DNA of 64,000 nucleotides from Oscillospiraceae bacterium MB08-C2-2 (lineage in GTDB: Bacteria; Bacillota; Clostridia; Oscillospirales; Ruminococcaceae). How positions within the stretch are numbered: position 1 is the stretch's first letter; every line of letters starts with the position of its first letter. Positions 16,799 to 24,984 of the stretch are shown in pieces. The notes under the pieces were generated by a model. It saw only the letters and a list, made by a program, of their open reading frames with translations, ran no database searches and was not told the origin of the DNA. The position numbers and the translations under genes were made by a program. The stretch is taken from positions 952,944-1,016,943 of the forward strand of contig CP141729.1 in NCBI GenBank assembly GCA_035621215.1, written 5' to 3'.

Positions 16799-17830
16799 TT
16801 ACATTGACATAGTAAAAGCGGAGGACTGCTCATCCTCCGCTTCCAATATAGGTTCCGGCACAGCTTCTTCAGGCGCTATCTGTGACTGCTCCGCTTCACG
16901 CTTTTGCCGCAGCCGTTCTTTTTGCCGCTGTGCCTGCGCAGGGTCTTTCCACGCAATGCAGCCCTCCAAGTGATCCAGCAGATGCTTTCGGGCGGTTTTG
17001 AATTCATCCCCGATCATGCCGAGGCGCAGAAGCCAGACACGAAAAGTGTATTTTTCGTTGCTGGACTGGGTCTTGGTGGGGCTTGCCGACCGCTGGTTGA
17101 GCGCCTGCGCTGTCATGGCAAGGCAGAACTGGATATACGCCTTGATTTTCCCGGCGTGCAAATCTCCGTTGAATGCCCGGAACTCCACCGTGCCCTTTTG
17201 AAACACACTATGCAGATTCAGGCAGTGATAGCGGCTGTGGTGATAATGCTCCCGGCTGCCGTCGCCGCCGTTGTACCAGAGGCTTTTCAGCCGGTCGAGG
17301 GTGGTGGGCTTCTGCCGGTTGAGCCGCTCTAAAAAAGCGGGGTCAATCTTCTGGCAGTAGTGGCTTTCCCGCCCACGCGAAACCTTCAGCGCCTTGTAAA
17401 TCATATCCTCCTTGGCCGCCATAATGTTGACCAGATTGCGAAGGTGCGGTGCGTCAAAGGGCGCGGCGTTGATGTGAATATGAATGCCGCAGGAGGAATT
17501 CACAAACGCCCCGGCGTCCCGGAGCTTGCGGATCAGCTCCTGCACCGTTTCGATATCTCTGTACTGGCAGATGGGACTGACCAGCTCCACGCTGTAGTTC
17601 CGGTCGGCGCTGACCTTCCTGCGCCCCTCTTTCCGTTGGCAATCAAGGCTGCCGTCGCTCATGACCTTCCATTTGCGGCCGGTGGAATCCCTTGCGAAAT
17701 AGGCATCATAAAAGCTGCCCTCATACTCTCTGGTGGTGCCGAAATACCCGGCAATCACATCAGCAGCGCGGCTTCGTGTAAGCCCGGTCATTTCAATTTC
17801 GATTCCAAAATCCTGAGCCTGTAGCTCCAT
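16799..17830 (-). CDS. Amidoligase (COOH-NH2 ligase) family protein
   Basis: 343 residues. FGIEIEMTGL at the start and SVELVSPIC, CGIHIHINAA and VEFRAFNGDLHAGK further on are the glutamine-synthetase-like catalytic strands of the Amidoligase_2 family. These form amide bonds between carboxylates and amines using ATP; the substrate is unknown. It is paired with a GGCT gene downstream. Residues about 290-343 are a charged extension ending DEQSSAFTMSM, a shared tail. A hairpin (16816-16842) overlaps the last codons. Confidence 0.85.
   Translation of the reverse strand: MELQAQDFGIEIEMTGLTRSRAADVIAGYFGTTREYEGSFYDAYFARDSTGRKWKVMSDGSLDCQRKEGRRKVSADRNYSVELVSPICQYRDIETVQELIRKLRDAGAFVNSSCGIHIHINAAPFDAPHLRNLVNIMAAKEDMIYKALKVSRGRESHYCQKIDPAFLERLNRQKPTTLDRLKSLWYNGGDGSREHYHHSRYHCLNLHSVFQKGTVEFRAFNGDLHAGKIKAYIQFCLAMTAQALNQRSASPTKTQSSNEKYTFRVWLLRLGMIGDEFKTARKHLLDHLEGCIAWKDPAQAQRQKERLRQKREAEQSQIAPEEAVPEPILEAEDEQSSAFTMSM
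16816..16842 (-). terminator. Hairpin overlapping the end of the amidoligase gene
   Basis: AAGCGGAGGA pairs perfectly with TCCTCCGCTT over ten bases, followed by TTACT on the minus strand. Located inside the last codons of the amidoligase gene. Probable partial terminator or RNA-stability element. Confidence 0.5.
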
Positions 17831-17842
17831 TTACTCACCGCC

Positions 17843-18322
17843 TTACCACATCCGGTGCTGGAGAGTCAGGTCTTTTTCCTGAGACAGCCCGGCAAGCTCC
17901 GCCGCGGAATTGATGAAGCCGCACAGCCGTTCCCTGCGCCATGTATCGATCAGGTATCGTCCACATTCCTCGTTGAGCGCATTAATCTTCAGCACCGTAT
18001 CACGCACACACTCAGAGACGGCAGCGGGATCACCCTCTGCGGACATGAGGTCGTCAATGTATTCATCCAGAATATTGCCCATGAGGGACACATCCTCCGG
18101 GGTATAGTGGTAGCTCCCGGCGTAGGGGTTGGGGTATTCCTTGCCGTCCATGCAGCACCGGAGCAGCTCCAAAATGACGGGTCGTTCGTCACAGTCCGCT
18201 TTCTGGTATTTCTCCATAAAGGCTAAAAGATCCGCTTCCCGGTTGGGGGTATAGCGGATGAAGGACAGCATATCTTCAAGGAGCCCCGCTTTGTTTTCTT
18301 TCTGATGTTGAAGTCTGTTCAC
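17843..18322 (-). CDS. Uncharacterised ICE protein after virB4
   Basis: 159 residues, helical and acidic with several Cys. GTG start at 18322 supported by AAGGGAG upstream; it overlaps nothing functional of virB4, whose stop is 20 bases below its start on this strand. No domain recognised. Conserved position between VirB4 and the amidoligase suggests a tra-operon accessory role. It ends TLQHRMW, lacking a clear Met-x-Met tail. Confidence 0.65.
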   Translation of the reverse strand: MNRLQHQKENKAGLLEDMLSFIRYTPNREADLLAFMEKYQKADCDERPVILELLRCCMDGKEYPNPYAGSYHYTPEDVSLMGNILDEYIDDLMSAEGDPAAVSECVRDTVLKINALNEECGRYLIDTWRRERLCGFINSAAELAGLSQEKDLTLQHRMW

Positions 18323-18341
18323 AATTTTTCTCCCTTCTTTG

Positions 18342-20171
18342 TTATCTGCCGCCCGCCGTTCCGAACAATTTTTCCTTATACGCCGGAGCATGGACCGCAA
18401 GGTTATACCGCTCAATGCCGCATTTATAGAGACACACACCACGCTGGGGAAAGCGGATGAGGTTGTATTCCGATTCCTCCAGCTGGAGGGAATCGATATA
18501 GAACCGCTTGTCGATGTTGCCTGCGTTAAACAGAAAAGCGTGAGTTGGGATGGAAAACAGCGGTTTAGTTAGTTCCCGGATATGCTCAATGTTGAAATCC
18601 TCCAAGTTCTGCGATGCGAGAATCACCGCCGACTCCTTTTTGCGCACACGCTTCATGAAATTGCGGATATATTCGATAGCCGTCAGGTTTGTGAGGAACA
18701 GATAAAGTTCATCAATGGAGGCGGCGGTGTTGCCCTCGGTCAGTAGCTTGTCGCTCATGAAGGACAGCACATTAAACAGCAGGGCGTTTTTGACGTTCCG
18801 GCTTGCTTGCAAAAGCCCCTTGACGCCGAACACAATAAAGCGATCTGAGGTCACGTTGGTGTGGCCGTTGAAGAACTGACTTTCCGCGCCCATGCACATG
18901 GAGTGAAGCCCCAGCAGGATTTCCTGTAGGAGTTCCGGCGGGTAGAGCTGGTATTTGGTCTTGTCATAGCCCTTGTACTCGGCTTCAATCAGGGCATACA
19001 GATCGGACAGAATGGGATAGTCCGTGGCTGCCAGCTTTCTGAAATCGGTGCGGTCGCTGATGCCGAATTGTTCGTACAGCTTGCCCAGCATGATTTCAAT
19101 GACGTCAATGTGGCGGTCCGAAAAATCCTTGTAGCACCGGAAGAAATCCTTGAGAAAGCTGATGTGCTGACTGAGCTTGGTGGACTGCCGGAACGCCTGG
19201 GGCGCGTCGGTATCCTCCGGGCTGCCACCTTCGTCCCACGTTTTCGGCTCCAGCGGGTTGATGCGGTACCGGCCTGACATAAGGTCAATGAAACAGCCGC
19301 CGAGGTTTTCAGCCAGCTCCACATATTCGTGCTCGGGGTCCAGACACAGAACCGATTTGCCCGATTCGAGGATATTGCAGAGGATGAGCTTTAACAGATA
19401 GCTCTTGCCTTGACCGGAGTTGCCGAGTATCAGGACATTGGCGTTTGTTTTGTCATCGTCGCGCTTGTCAAAATCCGCGATGATATTGGAGCCGAACTTG
19501 TCCCTGCCGAGGTAAAAGCCGCGGGGATCGGTCTTGCCACTGTAATTGAAGGGATAGAGGTTTGCCACTGAGCTTGCCGGAAGCACCCTTTCAAACTGGC
19601 TGCCGAACACATTCCGGCTGGCCGGACCGACAGATAGAAAGCCCTCCCGCTGCCTGAGAATGAGCCGGTCCACGTTGAGCTTACTTCGCACCAGCTCGGT
19701 GAGGACATCGGTCTGGAGGAGCTTCAGCCCATCGGAATCGTGGGCGGTCAGCTCAAGAAAAACAGCGCAGTGCAGGAGCGGTTCCCGATTCCGGTGCATG
19801 GAGGACACCAGCGTGACCACATCCTGCAGATTGCTTTCGGCGGTGACGGTCTGCTGGAGATCGTTGGTACTGCTCTTATCCATGCGGTTTTTGTTGGCGG
19901 CGTTGTGGATGATCTTCTTTTCCTCGGCCGCCGTTACCTGACAGGTGTAGATACGCAGGGTCACACCGTCCTTTTCCCCAAGGTGACGCAGGATGGCCTG
20001 TTCCTCGGTGGCGGTAGGATATTCCCGCAGCACCCACACACAGCGGTAGGTGTTACCGCAGAGGAAGTGGTCGGTGTTGAATTTGATGATGCCCGGAGCG
20101 ATCATGTCAAGGAAATCCTTGATTTTCACATCCTCCTGCGGCGGAGATGGTAGGGTTCTTTTTCTTGCCAT
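18342..20171 (-). CDS. virB4: VirB4/TraE-type conjugation ATPase
   Basis: 609 residues. An N-terminal VirB4 domain is followed by Walker A GNSGQGKS near residue 250, a LCLDPEHEYVELAENLGG motif, and the late VILASQNLEDFNIEHIRELT block typical of TrsE/TraE ATPases that energise channel assembly. Start MARKRTLPSP chosen because AGGAAG precedes it; the longer frame adds a 17-residue unsupported leader. It is full length with no tail motif. Upstream on the same strand is a terminator hairpin, then AT-rich cargo, separating it from PrgI and its partner. Confidence 0.93.
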   Translation of the reverse strand: MARKRTLPSPPQEDVKIKDFLDMIAPGIIKFNTDHFLCGNTYRCVWVLREYPTATEEQAILRHLGEKDGVTLRIYTCQVTAAEEKKIIHNAANKNRMDKSSTNDLQQTVTAESNLQDVVTLVSSMHRNREPLLHCAVFLELTAHDSDGLKLLQTDVLTELVRSKLNVDRLILRQREGFLSVGPASRNVFGSQFERVLPASSVANLYPFNYSGKTDPRGFYLGRDKFGSNIIADFDKRDDDKTNANVLILGNSGQGKSYLLKLILCNILESGKSVLCLDPEHEYVELAENLGGCFIDLMSGRYRINPLEPKTWDEGGSPEDTDAPQAFRQSTKLSQHISFLKDFFRCYKDFSDRHIDVIEIMLGKLYEQFGISDRTDFRKLAATDYPILSDLYALIEAEYKGYDKTKYQLYPPELLQEILLGLHSMCMGAESQFFNGHTNVTSDRFIVFGVKGLLQASRNVKNALLFNVLSFMSDKLLTEGNTAASIDELYLFLTNLTAIEYIRNFMKRVRKKESAVILASQNLEDFNIEHIRELTKPLFSIPTHAFLFNAGNIDKRFYIDSLQLEESEYNLIRFPQRGVCLYKCGIERYNLAVHAPAYKEKLFGTAGGR

Positions 20172-20212
20172 CGGCGTTTCTTCCTTTCTAATTTTGATTT
20201 TGGGTATAGGAA

Positions 20213-20243
20213 AAGCCGCCACGAAGTGTGACGGCTTGCAGTA
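20213..20243 (-). terminator. Terminator hairpin upstream of virB4
   Basis: AAGCCGxCAC and GTGxCGGCTT arms; on the minus strand followed by TTCC. It lies between virB4 and the upstream genes of the same operon. Confidence 0.55.
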
Positions 20244-20249
20244 AAATGG

Positions 20250-20278
20250 TTCACTTTAATAAAGAAATGAGGTACAAT
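20250..20278 (+). promoter_or_regulatory. Promoter for the cargo resistance-like genes
   Basis: TTCACT, 17-base spacer, TACAAT: a good sigma-A-type promoter 36 bases before the GNAT gene start and directed against the ICE operon. Confidence 0.6.
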
Positions 20279-20313
20279 AAGATACATGACTCGTTAAAAA
20301 GGAGATTAAATGC

Positions 20314-20808
20314 ATGACAAAAATCATTGATAAAAACATGCTATCCTTACGCCCAATTAAGAAAGAGGATTTTTCTGTTATTGAAGAGTGGCTCAACAAG
20401 GATTATATAAAAAAGTGGTATGGCGAACCGGAAGAATGGTTGTCGGAAATCCGAAATGACAGTGGTGACTTCGGCTGGCTCAATCATTACATCGTTCTCT
20501 ATCAGGATATGCCTATTGGATTTTGCCAGTATTATGACTGTTCCAAAACACCGCCGGGCTTTGAATGGGACTCTGAACCCAAGGGAACTTTTTGCATTGA
20601 TTATCTAATTGGGCAAGAGTTTTTTCTAAAGAAAGGGCTGGGCAGTGTAATCGTCCAACAATTATGCAGCCTGATTTTCAAACAGGAAAACCCCGTACAG
20701 ATTATAGCCGATCCGGTTCCAGAAAACATTGACTCTATAAAGCTACTTGAACGAAACGGCTTTACGTTAGACCCTACTTCCGGTTTATATAAAATGAAAA
20801 TCAAATAA
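20314..20808 (+). CDS. GNAT acetyltransferase, AAC(6')-like
   Basis: 164 residues in the Acetyltransf_8 pattern seen in aminoglycoside 6'-N-acetyltransferases: LRPIKKEDFSVIEEWLN at the start, a CIDYLIGQEFFLKKGLGSVIV acetyl-CoA region (residues about 92-112), and the ERNGF motif near the C-terminus. It could modify an aminoglycoside or another amine; the sequence is not enough to claim resistance. GGAG ribosome binding site, own promoter, next to a chloramphenicol acetyltransferase remnant. The low GC and opposite strand mark it as cargo. Confidence 0.75.
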   Translation: MTKIIDKNMLSLRPIKKEDFSVIEEWLNKDYIKKWYGEPEEWLSEIRNDSGDFGWLNHYIVLYQDMPIGFCQYYDCSKTPPGFEWDSEPKGTFCIDYLIGQEFFLKKGLGSVIVQQLCSLIFKQENPVQIIADPVPENIDSIKLLERNGFTLDPTSGLYKMKIK

Positions 20809-20824
20809 CCAAGGCGGCAACAAT

Positions 20825-20854
20825 ATGGCAAAAACGAGCAATGTCGCCTCCTAA
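20825..20854 (+). CDS. cat leader peptide (translation attenuation)
   Basis: Nine-codon ORF MAKTSNVAS with an AGGCGG ribosome binding site, ending inside the left arm of a hairpin that hides the next Shine-Dalgarno. Size and placement copy the leader peptides of inducible cat genes such as cat-86, where chloramphenicol-stalled ribosomes open the hairpin. Confidence 0.65.
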   Translation: MAKTSNVAS

Positions 20855-20881
20855 AACGGATCACTCAATATTGTAGGAGGC
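20846..20881 (+). promoter_or_regulatory. Attenuator hairpin hiding the cat ribosome binding site
   Basis: GCCTCCTA (20846-20853) is the exact complement of TAGGAGGC (20874-20881), and the right arm contains the AGGAGG that serves the ATG at 20890. The left arm overlaps the last codons of the leader peptide, the classic geometry of chloramphenicol-induced translation attenuation. Confidence 0.7.
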
Positions 20882-20889
20882 TAATAGCA

Positions 20890-21000
20890 ATGTTGCCCCT
20901 TGCCATCCAATGTCATCATGCGGTTTGCGACGGTTATCATGTTGGAAAATTTGTAGAAGCCTTGCGCAGCATGGCGGCAAATCCTAAACAATGGCTCTAA
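20890..21000 (+). pseudogene. catA: Chloramphenicol acetyltransferase, C-terminal remnant
   Basis: 36 codons, too short for the usual listing. The segment PLAIQCHHAVCDGYHVGKF is the catalytic-histidine region of type A chloramphenicol acetyltransferases (HHAVCDGxH), normally about residue 185-200 of roughly 215. The start codon with its own AGGAGG and attenuator remains upstream, so an internal deletion of about 180 codons joined the start to the C-terminus in frame. A 36-residue product may still be made but cannot acetylate chloramphenicol. Confidence 0.85.
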
Positions 21001-21015
21001 CAGAAAGGCGCGGCT

Positions 21016-21513
21016 ATGAAAAATTTATATCTAATAGGCGGAACGATGGGAGTTGGCAAAACCGCTACCTGCCAAATTCTAAAACAAAAACTGAATAATA
21101 GCGCGTTTCTCGATGGGGATTGGTGCTGGGATATGCATCCCTTTCAGGTGACAGAGGAAACAAAGCGGATGGTCATCCAGAACATCTGCTTCCTTCTGAA
21201 CAATTTTATTCGATGCTCCGCTTATGAAAACATCATATTCTGTTGGGTTATGCATCAGCAGGCGATCATTGACGATATCCTTTCACAGCTGGATACGGTC
21301 AACTGTACGGTGCATTCTATTTCGCTGATTTGCAGTGAACAAGCTCTGCGAACCCGATTGGAGAAAGATGTTGCTTCCGGTATCCGTGCGGAAGATGTGG
21401 TCAAACGGAGCATTGAAAGAATCCCGCTCTATGAAAAACTGAACACCTGCAAGGTGGATGTGTCCGACATCACTCCAGAACAAGCAACAGAATTAATTCT
21501 GCAACACTGCTAA
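21016..21513 (+). CDS. P-loop nucleotide kinase-like protein, cargo
   Basis: 165 residues starting MKNLYLIGGTMGVGKTATC, a Walker A motif, with a small kinase-like body and a late RSIERIPLY lid-type region. It resembles chloramphenicol-phosphotransferase-like or uncharacterised AAA kinases often found beside resistance genes; the substrate is unknown. It starts 15 bases after the cat remnant and is followed by a strong terminator, so it belongs to the same cargo unit. Confidence 0.72.
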   Translation: MKNLYLIGGTMGVGKTATCQILKQKLNNSAFLDGDWCWDMHPFQVTEETKRMVIQNICFLLNNFIRCSAYENIIFCWVMHQQAIIDDILSQLDTVNCTVHSISLICSEQALRTRLEKDVASGIRAEDVVKRSIERIPLYEKLNTCKVDVSDITPEQATELILQHC

Positions 21514-21520
21514 ATAAAGT

Positions 21521-21557
21521 AAGGGAAGCCGAGAATCAACTCTTGGCTTCCCTTTTT
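21521..21557 (+). terminator. Terminator of the cargo unit
   Basis: AAGGGAAGCC-g-AGA pairs with TCT-t-GGCTTCCCTT followed by TTT. Ends the GNAT/cat/kinase transcript just before the convergent ICE gene at 21564; palindromic, so it may act on both strands. Confidence 0.85.
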
Positions 21558-21563
21558 ACCTGC

Positions 21564-22151
21564 TCACTCATTCAAAATAACCCATCGCTCTCCATCGTAA
21601 TCCTCATACACCTCGGTTGTCACATTCTGCTCATAATAGACACCCAGCAGGCGCTTGATGTCCGATTCACCCGCCTTGCGCACCGTGAAGCCCTGATCTT
21701 TGAGGCTCTTTTCGATGCGGGAAAGATAGGGCTGAACATCGCTTTCCTTTTCATTTTTTAGCCGTATGATGATTAAAAATTCCCTTGCCGTCGCCATCTG
21801 CACCTGCATACGGTCAAGGGCAGTCTGATCCTGTGCCAGCAGCTTTCGAATGACGGGGTTCTGTTCGGCATCCATTCTGGCTTTCAGGTAGCTTTTGTTG
21901 TCCTCAAAGTTCTCCCGACTGTTCAGGCACAGCATTTCGATATCCGAGATGCCCTTGAGCACATTCATGAGGGCATAAATCCTTGCCCCAATGCTGGCAT
22001 CGGACAGAACACTGATGTTGGTGGGCTTGATCATAAAAAACACCAGCTCGCCGTGAGGTGTTGCGAGGCTGTGGCTGGTGATGCCCTCAATGCCCATGAG
22101 CTGGCGGGTAGAGGCTTTTTCTCTGGCTTCCTGTTTCTTTTTTCTGTTCAT
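21564..22151 (-). CDS. Conserved T4SS-associated protein between PrgI and VirB4
   Basis: 195 residues starting MNRKKKQEAREK. GGAGGG sits nine bases before this ATG and inside the longer frame, so the shorter start is chosen. Soluble alpha/beta protein with a basic N-terminus; the segment GELVFFMIKPTNISVLSD resembles the N-terminal domain of VirB4-type proteins, so it may be a detached channel component. It directly follows PrgI. In the backbone it would precede virB4, but cargo now separates them. Confidence 0.7.
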   Translation of the reverse strand: MNRKKKQEAREKASTRQLMGIEGITSHSLATPHGELVFFMIKPTNISVLSDASIGARIYALMNVLKGISDIEMLCLNSRENFEDNKSYLKARMDAEQNPVIRKLLAQDQTALDRMQVQMATAREFLIIIRLKNEKESDVQPYLSRIEKSLKDQGFTVRKAGESDIKRLLGVYYEQNVTTEVYEDYDGERWVILNE

Positions 22152-22153
22152 AT

Positions 22154-22411
22154 TCACGCCCTCCATTCATAGGTCTGCTGCTTTCCAAAGAAGAAAGCGG
22201 CAGCGTAGCGGATAAAGTCAAGGATGCTCACATCCTCAAAGCGGATGGATAAAAAGGCATAGACCGCCGTCAGAACAATGGGCGGCAGCCAGCCCAGCCG
22301 AGAGAGTGCGAAGACGGAAATTAAAAGACCGACACCGATAATGCCGATGTCCCGTAGCTCCCACAGCCACAAGGTCGCCTTTGAACGCAGATTGTCGGGG
22401 TATAGATACAT
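22154..22411 (-). CDS. PrgI-family (VirB3-like) membrane protein
   Basis: 85 residues, opening MYLYPDNLRSKATLWLWEL, with two close hydrophobic segments (about 22-40 and 42-55) and a short cytoplasmic end. This is the PrgI pattern of Gram-positive conjugation clusters, equivalent to VirB3 and acting with VirB4 at the inner face of the channel. It lies four bases after the cytosine methylase ends and three bases before the next gene's start. Confidence 0.85.
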   Translation of the reverse strand: MYLYPDNLRSKATLWLWELRDIGIIGVGLLISVFALSRLGWLPPIVLTAVYAFLSIRFEDVSILDFIRYAAAFFFGKQQTYEWRA

Positions 22412-22414
22412 TGG

Positions 22415-24583
22415 TTATTCCTCCTGTTCCTCATAGATTTTTTGCAAAAAATAGGCGATACCTCGGAGGACAAAGTCCACGCAGGGTATCGCCACGCTGT
22501 TGCCGAGTGCCTTGTATCTGGCGCTGTCCGATGCTCCCGGTATCAGCGTCCAGCCATCGGGAAAGCCTTGGAGCCGCTCACATTCCAGAGGTGTCAGTCT
22601 GCGGATGAGGTTGCGCCTTTCCACGATGCATTTGTTCTGGCTGACATACTGGCTGCCAATGCCTTTCTCATCCCCGCGGCAAAGTGCTCCCACCACCTCT
22701 TGATAAGGCTCGCATACTGCATGGCGGTCGCTGGTCGTAATGGTGTAGCTGATGTCCGGCTGACAGCCGAGTCCGTTGCCGCCGTTTTCCGGCTCCCGGT
22801 CAATGGTGTTGCCCGCAATGCAGATGGTTTCCTGCAAAATAGCAATGCCGCCTTGGTTCTTGCTGGGGTCGGGGCTTCCGGTATCAATGGTTCTTGCAAC
22901 GTCTGTTTCCCTGCATCCCGAATAAGGGTTTGCCGATTTCATACTGTTGGACTCCTTCGAATCAAGGGAGAATGCAACGGGAGTTCCCACCAACGGGACA
23001 TTATTGCCGCCGGTTCCCATACGGGCCGACATGGTGGGTGCTACCGCATGGGGACCGCTGTAGCGGCTGTCAATTCCGTGATTTTCGAACACCAGCGGCT
23101 GATGCCCATGCTCCTGCGCCCGGAGTGTGCCCGTAATATCCTCGGTGCAGTGCATCTGGCTGCCGCCCTGATCGTTGAGGCAAAGCACCGATGGAGCTGT
23201 ACCTGTTTTAATGGTAGGAGAACATTCTGCCTGATAGCCGATTCCTCTGGCTTCGGCACTGGCGTTGCCGCAGAAGCCTGCGGTCAGTACACAGGGATAG
23301 CCCTGTCCGGCCTGCCCACCGCCGCCGGTGATGGCGGTGTGAACCTCCGGCATAAGAAAGCAGTCGCCGTCACCCTTACTGACAACCCCTGCCGCAAACA
23401 GCAGCCCAGCCGGATTTCTTCCGCCACCGCCATCTGCTCCCGCAAGAGTCGGAGCCATACCCTCCGGCGTAAACACACGGCTTTGTTGGGTATCCCATCC
23501 GTTCAGACAGTTTGGCTGGGACACAAGGGGCGGGTGACCTCCCATACCCGCACGGAGCGTGGAAGTCACTTCCTCCGTGATATCCATCCGATTACCGCCC
23601 TGATCATTTAAGCAGATCAGCGGCTCTGCAACAAAAGTCTGCTGCTTCATGCCAGGCTGAGCCTGTATCGCCCCTGCAACATCGTGCAAATCCCGCACTT
23701 CATCCCGCTGATTGGCGGCAAAGGCTATCGCTGTTTTTTCTTCTGTTTGGATATATCCGTGTCCGCCGCCCTCGCCGCTATAGAGGGCGGGCCATGTGCC
23801 TGTTTCTTCAAAAATCCGGCGGCTCTGCACATCCCATGGGGTCAGGCAAGCCCCGCCTGCAGCATCAGCGCTTCCCTCAGCTGGGGCGGCAGTTCTTTGC
23901 CGCGGGCCTCCGCTCTCCGGAGTATCCCCAAACAGGCCGTCTTGCTTAAATAATATTTCGGGTGCGGTTGTGCCTCCAAAATCTGCGACAAGGAAGATGC
24001 GACGGCGGCGCTGGGCGACTCCCCAGAATTGAGCATCCATGACACGCCAAGCAAGGCTGAATTCATCTCCCAATAGGGCAGCCCCAGCAGATTCCCAGCG
24101 CCCGGACTCAGGTCGAGGCACATCACAGGCACTGTACTTAATGCGGATGATCTCCTCGATGACCGCCCGGAAGTCCTCGCCGTCTGCGCTGGAGAATGCT
24201 CCGGGGACATTTTCCCAAACGAGGTATCGAGGTCGAACAAGGTGAGCTGGTACGTTTCGCTGCTCATCGGCTTTTCTCATCTCCTTTGTGATTCGTGTCT
24301 GCTCCATAAACAGGCCGGAGCGCGCCCCAGCCAATCCAGCTCTCTGGCCAGCTACGCTAAGGTCCTGGCACGGGCTACCGCCGCAAATAACATCCACAGG
24401 TGGCAGCTTTGCTCCGTTCAGCTTCGTAATATCCCCGACATGGAGCATTTCAGGGAATCGGATTTTCGTTACTTCGATGGGAAAGGCTTCGATTTCACTG
24501 GCCCATACGGGAGCGATGCCGTTGCGGACAGCCGCTAATGGGAAGCCCCCGATCCCATCGAAGAGGCTCCCCATGGTCATCAT
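22415..24583 (-). CDS. C5-cytosine DNA methyltransferase with repeated central modules
   Basis: 722 residues, about twice the usual size. Motif I (LFDGIGGFPLA), motif IV (GGSPCQDLS, catalytic Cys), ENV and QRRRRIF are in the first 210 residues, and LTPLECERLQGFPDGW plus ALGNSVAIPC close the C-terminus. The 430 residues between hold repeated short modules: CLNDQGG twice, and a TLRAG/PTLAG/PTIKTG/GTLRAQ/PTMSAR/RTIDTG series, each like a copy of the target-recognition boundary. Cotranscribed with tra genes, it probably modifies the ICE against restriction in new hosts. Confidence 0.9.
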   Translation of the reverse strand: MMTMGSLFDGIGGFPLAAVRNGIAPVWASEIEAFPIEVTKIRFPEMLHVGDITKLNGAKLPPVDVICGGSPCQDLSVAGQRAGLAGARSGLFMEQTRITKEMRKADEQRNVPAHLVRPRYLVWENVPGAFSSADGEDFRAVIEEIIRIKYSACDVPRPESGRWESAGAALLGDEFSLAWRVMDAQFWGVAQRRRRIFLVADFGGTTAPEILFKQDGLFGDTPESGGPRQRTAAPAEGSADAAGGACLTPWDVQSRRIFEETGTWPALYSGEGGGHGYIQTEEKTAIAFAANQRDEVRDLHDVAGAIQAQPGMKQQTFVAEPLICLNDQGGNRMDITEEVTSTLRAGMGGHPPLVSQPNCLNGWDTQQSRVFTPEGMAPTLAGADGGGGRNPAGLLFAAGVVSKGDGDCFLMPEVHTAITGGGGQAGQGYPCVLTAGFCGNASAEARGIGYQAECSPTIKTGTAPSVLCLNDQGGSQMHCTEDITGTLRAQEHGHQPLVFENHGIDSRYSGPHAVAPTMSARMGTGGNNVPLVGTPVAFSLDSKESNSMKSANPYSGCRETDVARTIDTGSPDPSKNQGGIAILQETICIAGNTIDREPENGGNGLGCQPDISYTITTSDRHAVCEPYQEVVGALCRGDEKGIGSQYVSQNKCIVERRNLIRRLTPLECERLQGFPDGWTLIPGASDSARYKALGNSVAIPCVDFVLRGIAYFLQKIYEEQEE

Positions 24584-24966
24584 CAGGCCATCCTCATCGC
24601 CTGCTGGGGAGCTTCGGCCGGTGCGGTGTCTTTGGCTCTGCCGATGGCAAAGCCGTTTTCCTGTTCCATCACCCGGCGAACCGGGATGCCGAGCCTGCCC
24701 GCTTCCTCGATTTCAAGACGCATCCCATAGGAGATGCGGTCGCCATAGCACCACAGCTCGTCACAGCGTGGCAGCATGGCAAGCCCCATATCCAGACCGA
24801 GCTGACGCTCCTGCGGATTGGAATCATCAAGGAGCTGTGGGTAGAGCAAATGGGGCGCAAAAAAAGCGTGCCCCTCGCTCATCACATGGCGGCACGCTCT
24901 CTTGGCAAACTTGGTATTTCTCTCAATGTCCCCGGCATAGGGGGACGCCACATAGATTAGTTTCAT
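24583..24966 (-). CDS. DUF4406-like (nucleoside deoxyribosyltransferase-fold) protein
   Basis: 127 residues. IYVASPYAGDIERNTKFAKR at the start and LWCYGDRISYGMRLEIEEA later match the DUF4406/NDT fold, whose relatives bind or cleave nucleosides. The last 20 residues are a separate extension ending APQQAMRMA, a shared tail. Its stop overlaps the methylase start (TGATG). Confidence 0.78.
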   Translation of the reverse strand: MKLIYVASPYAGDIERNTKFAKRACRHVMSEGHAFFAPHLLYPQLLDDSNPQERQLGLDMGLAMLPRCDELWCYGDRISYGMRLEIEEAGRLGIPVRRVMEQENGFAIGRAKDTAPAEAPQQAMRMA

Positions 24967-24984
24967 AGGCTTTTTCCTTTCCTG

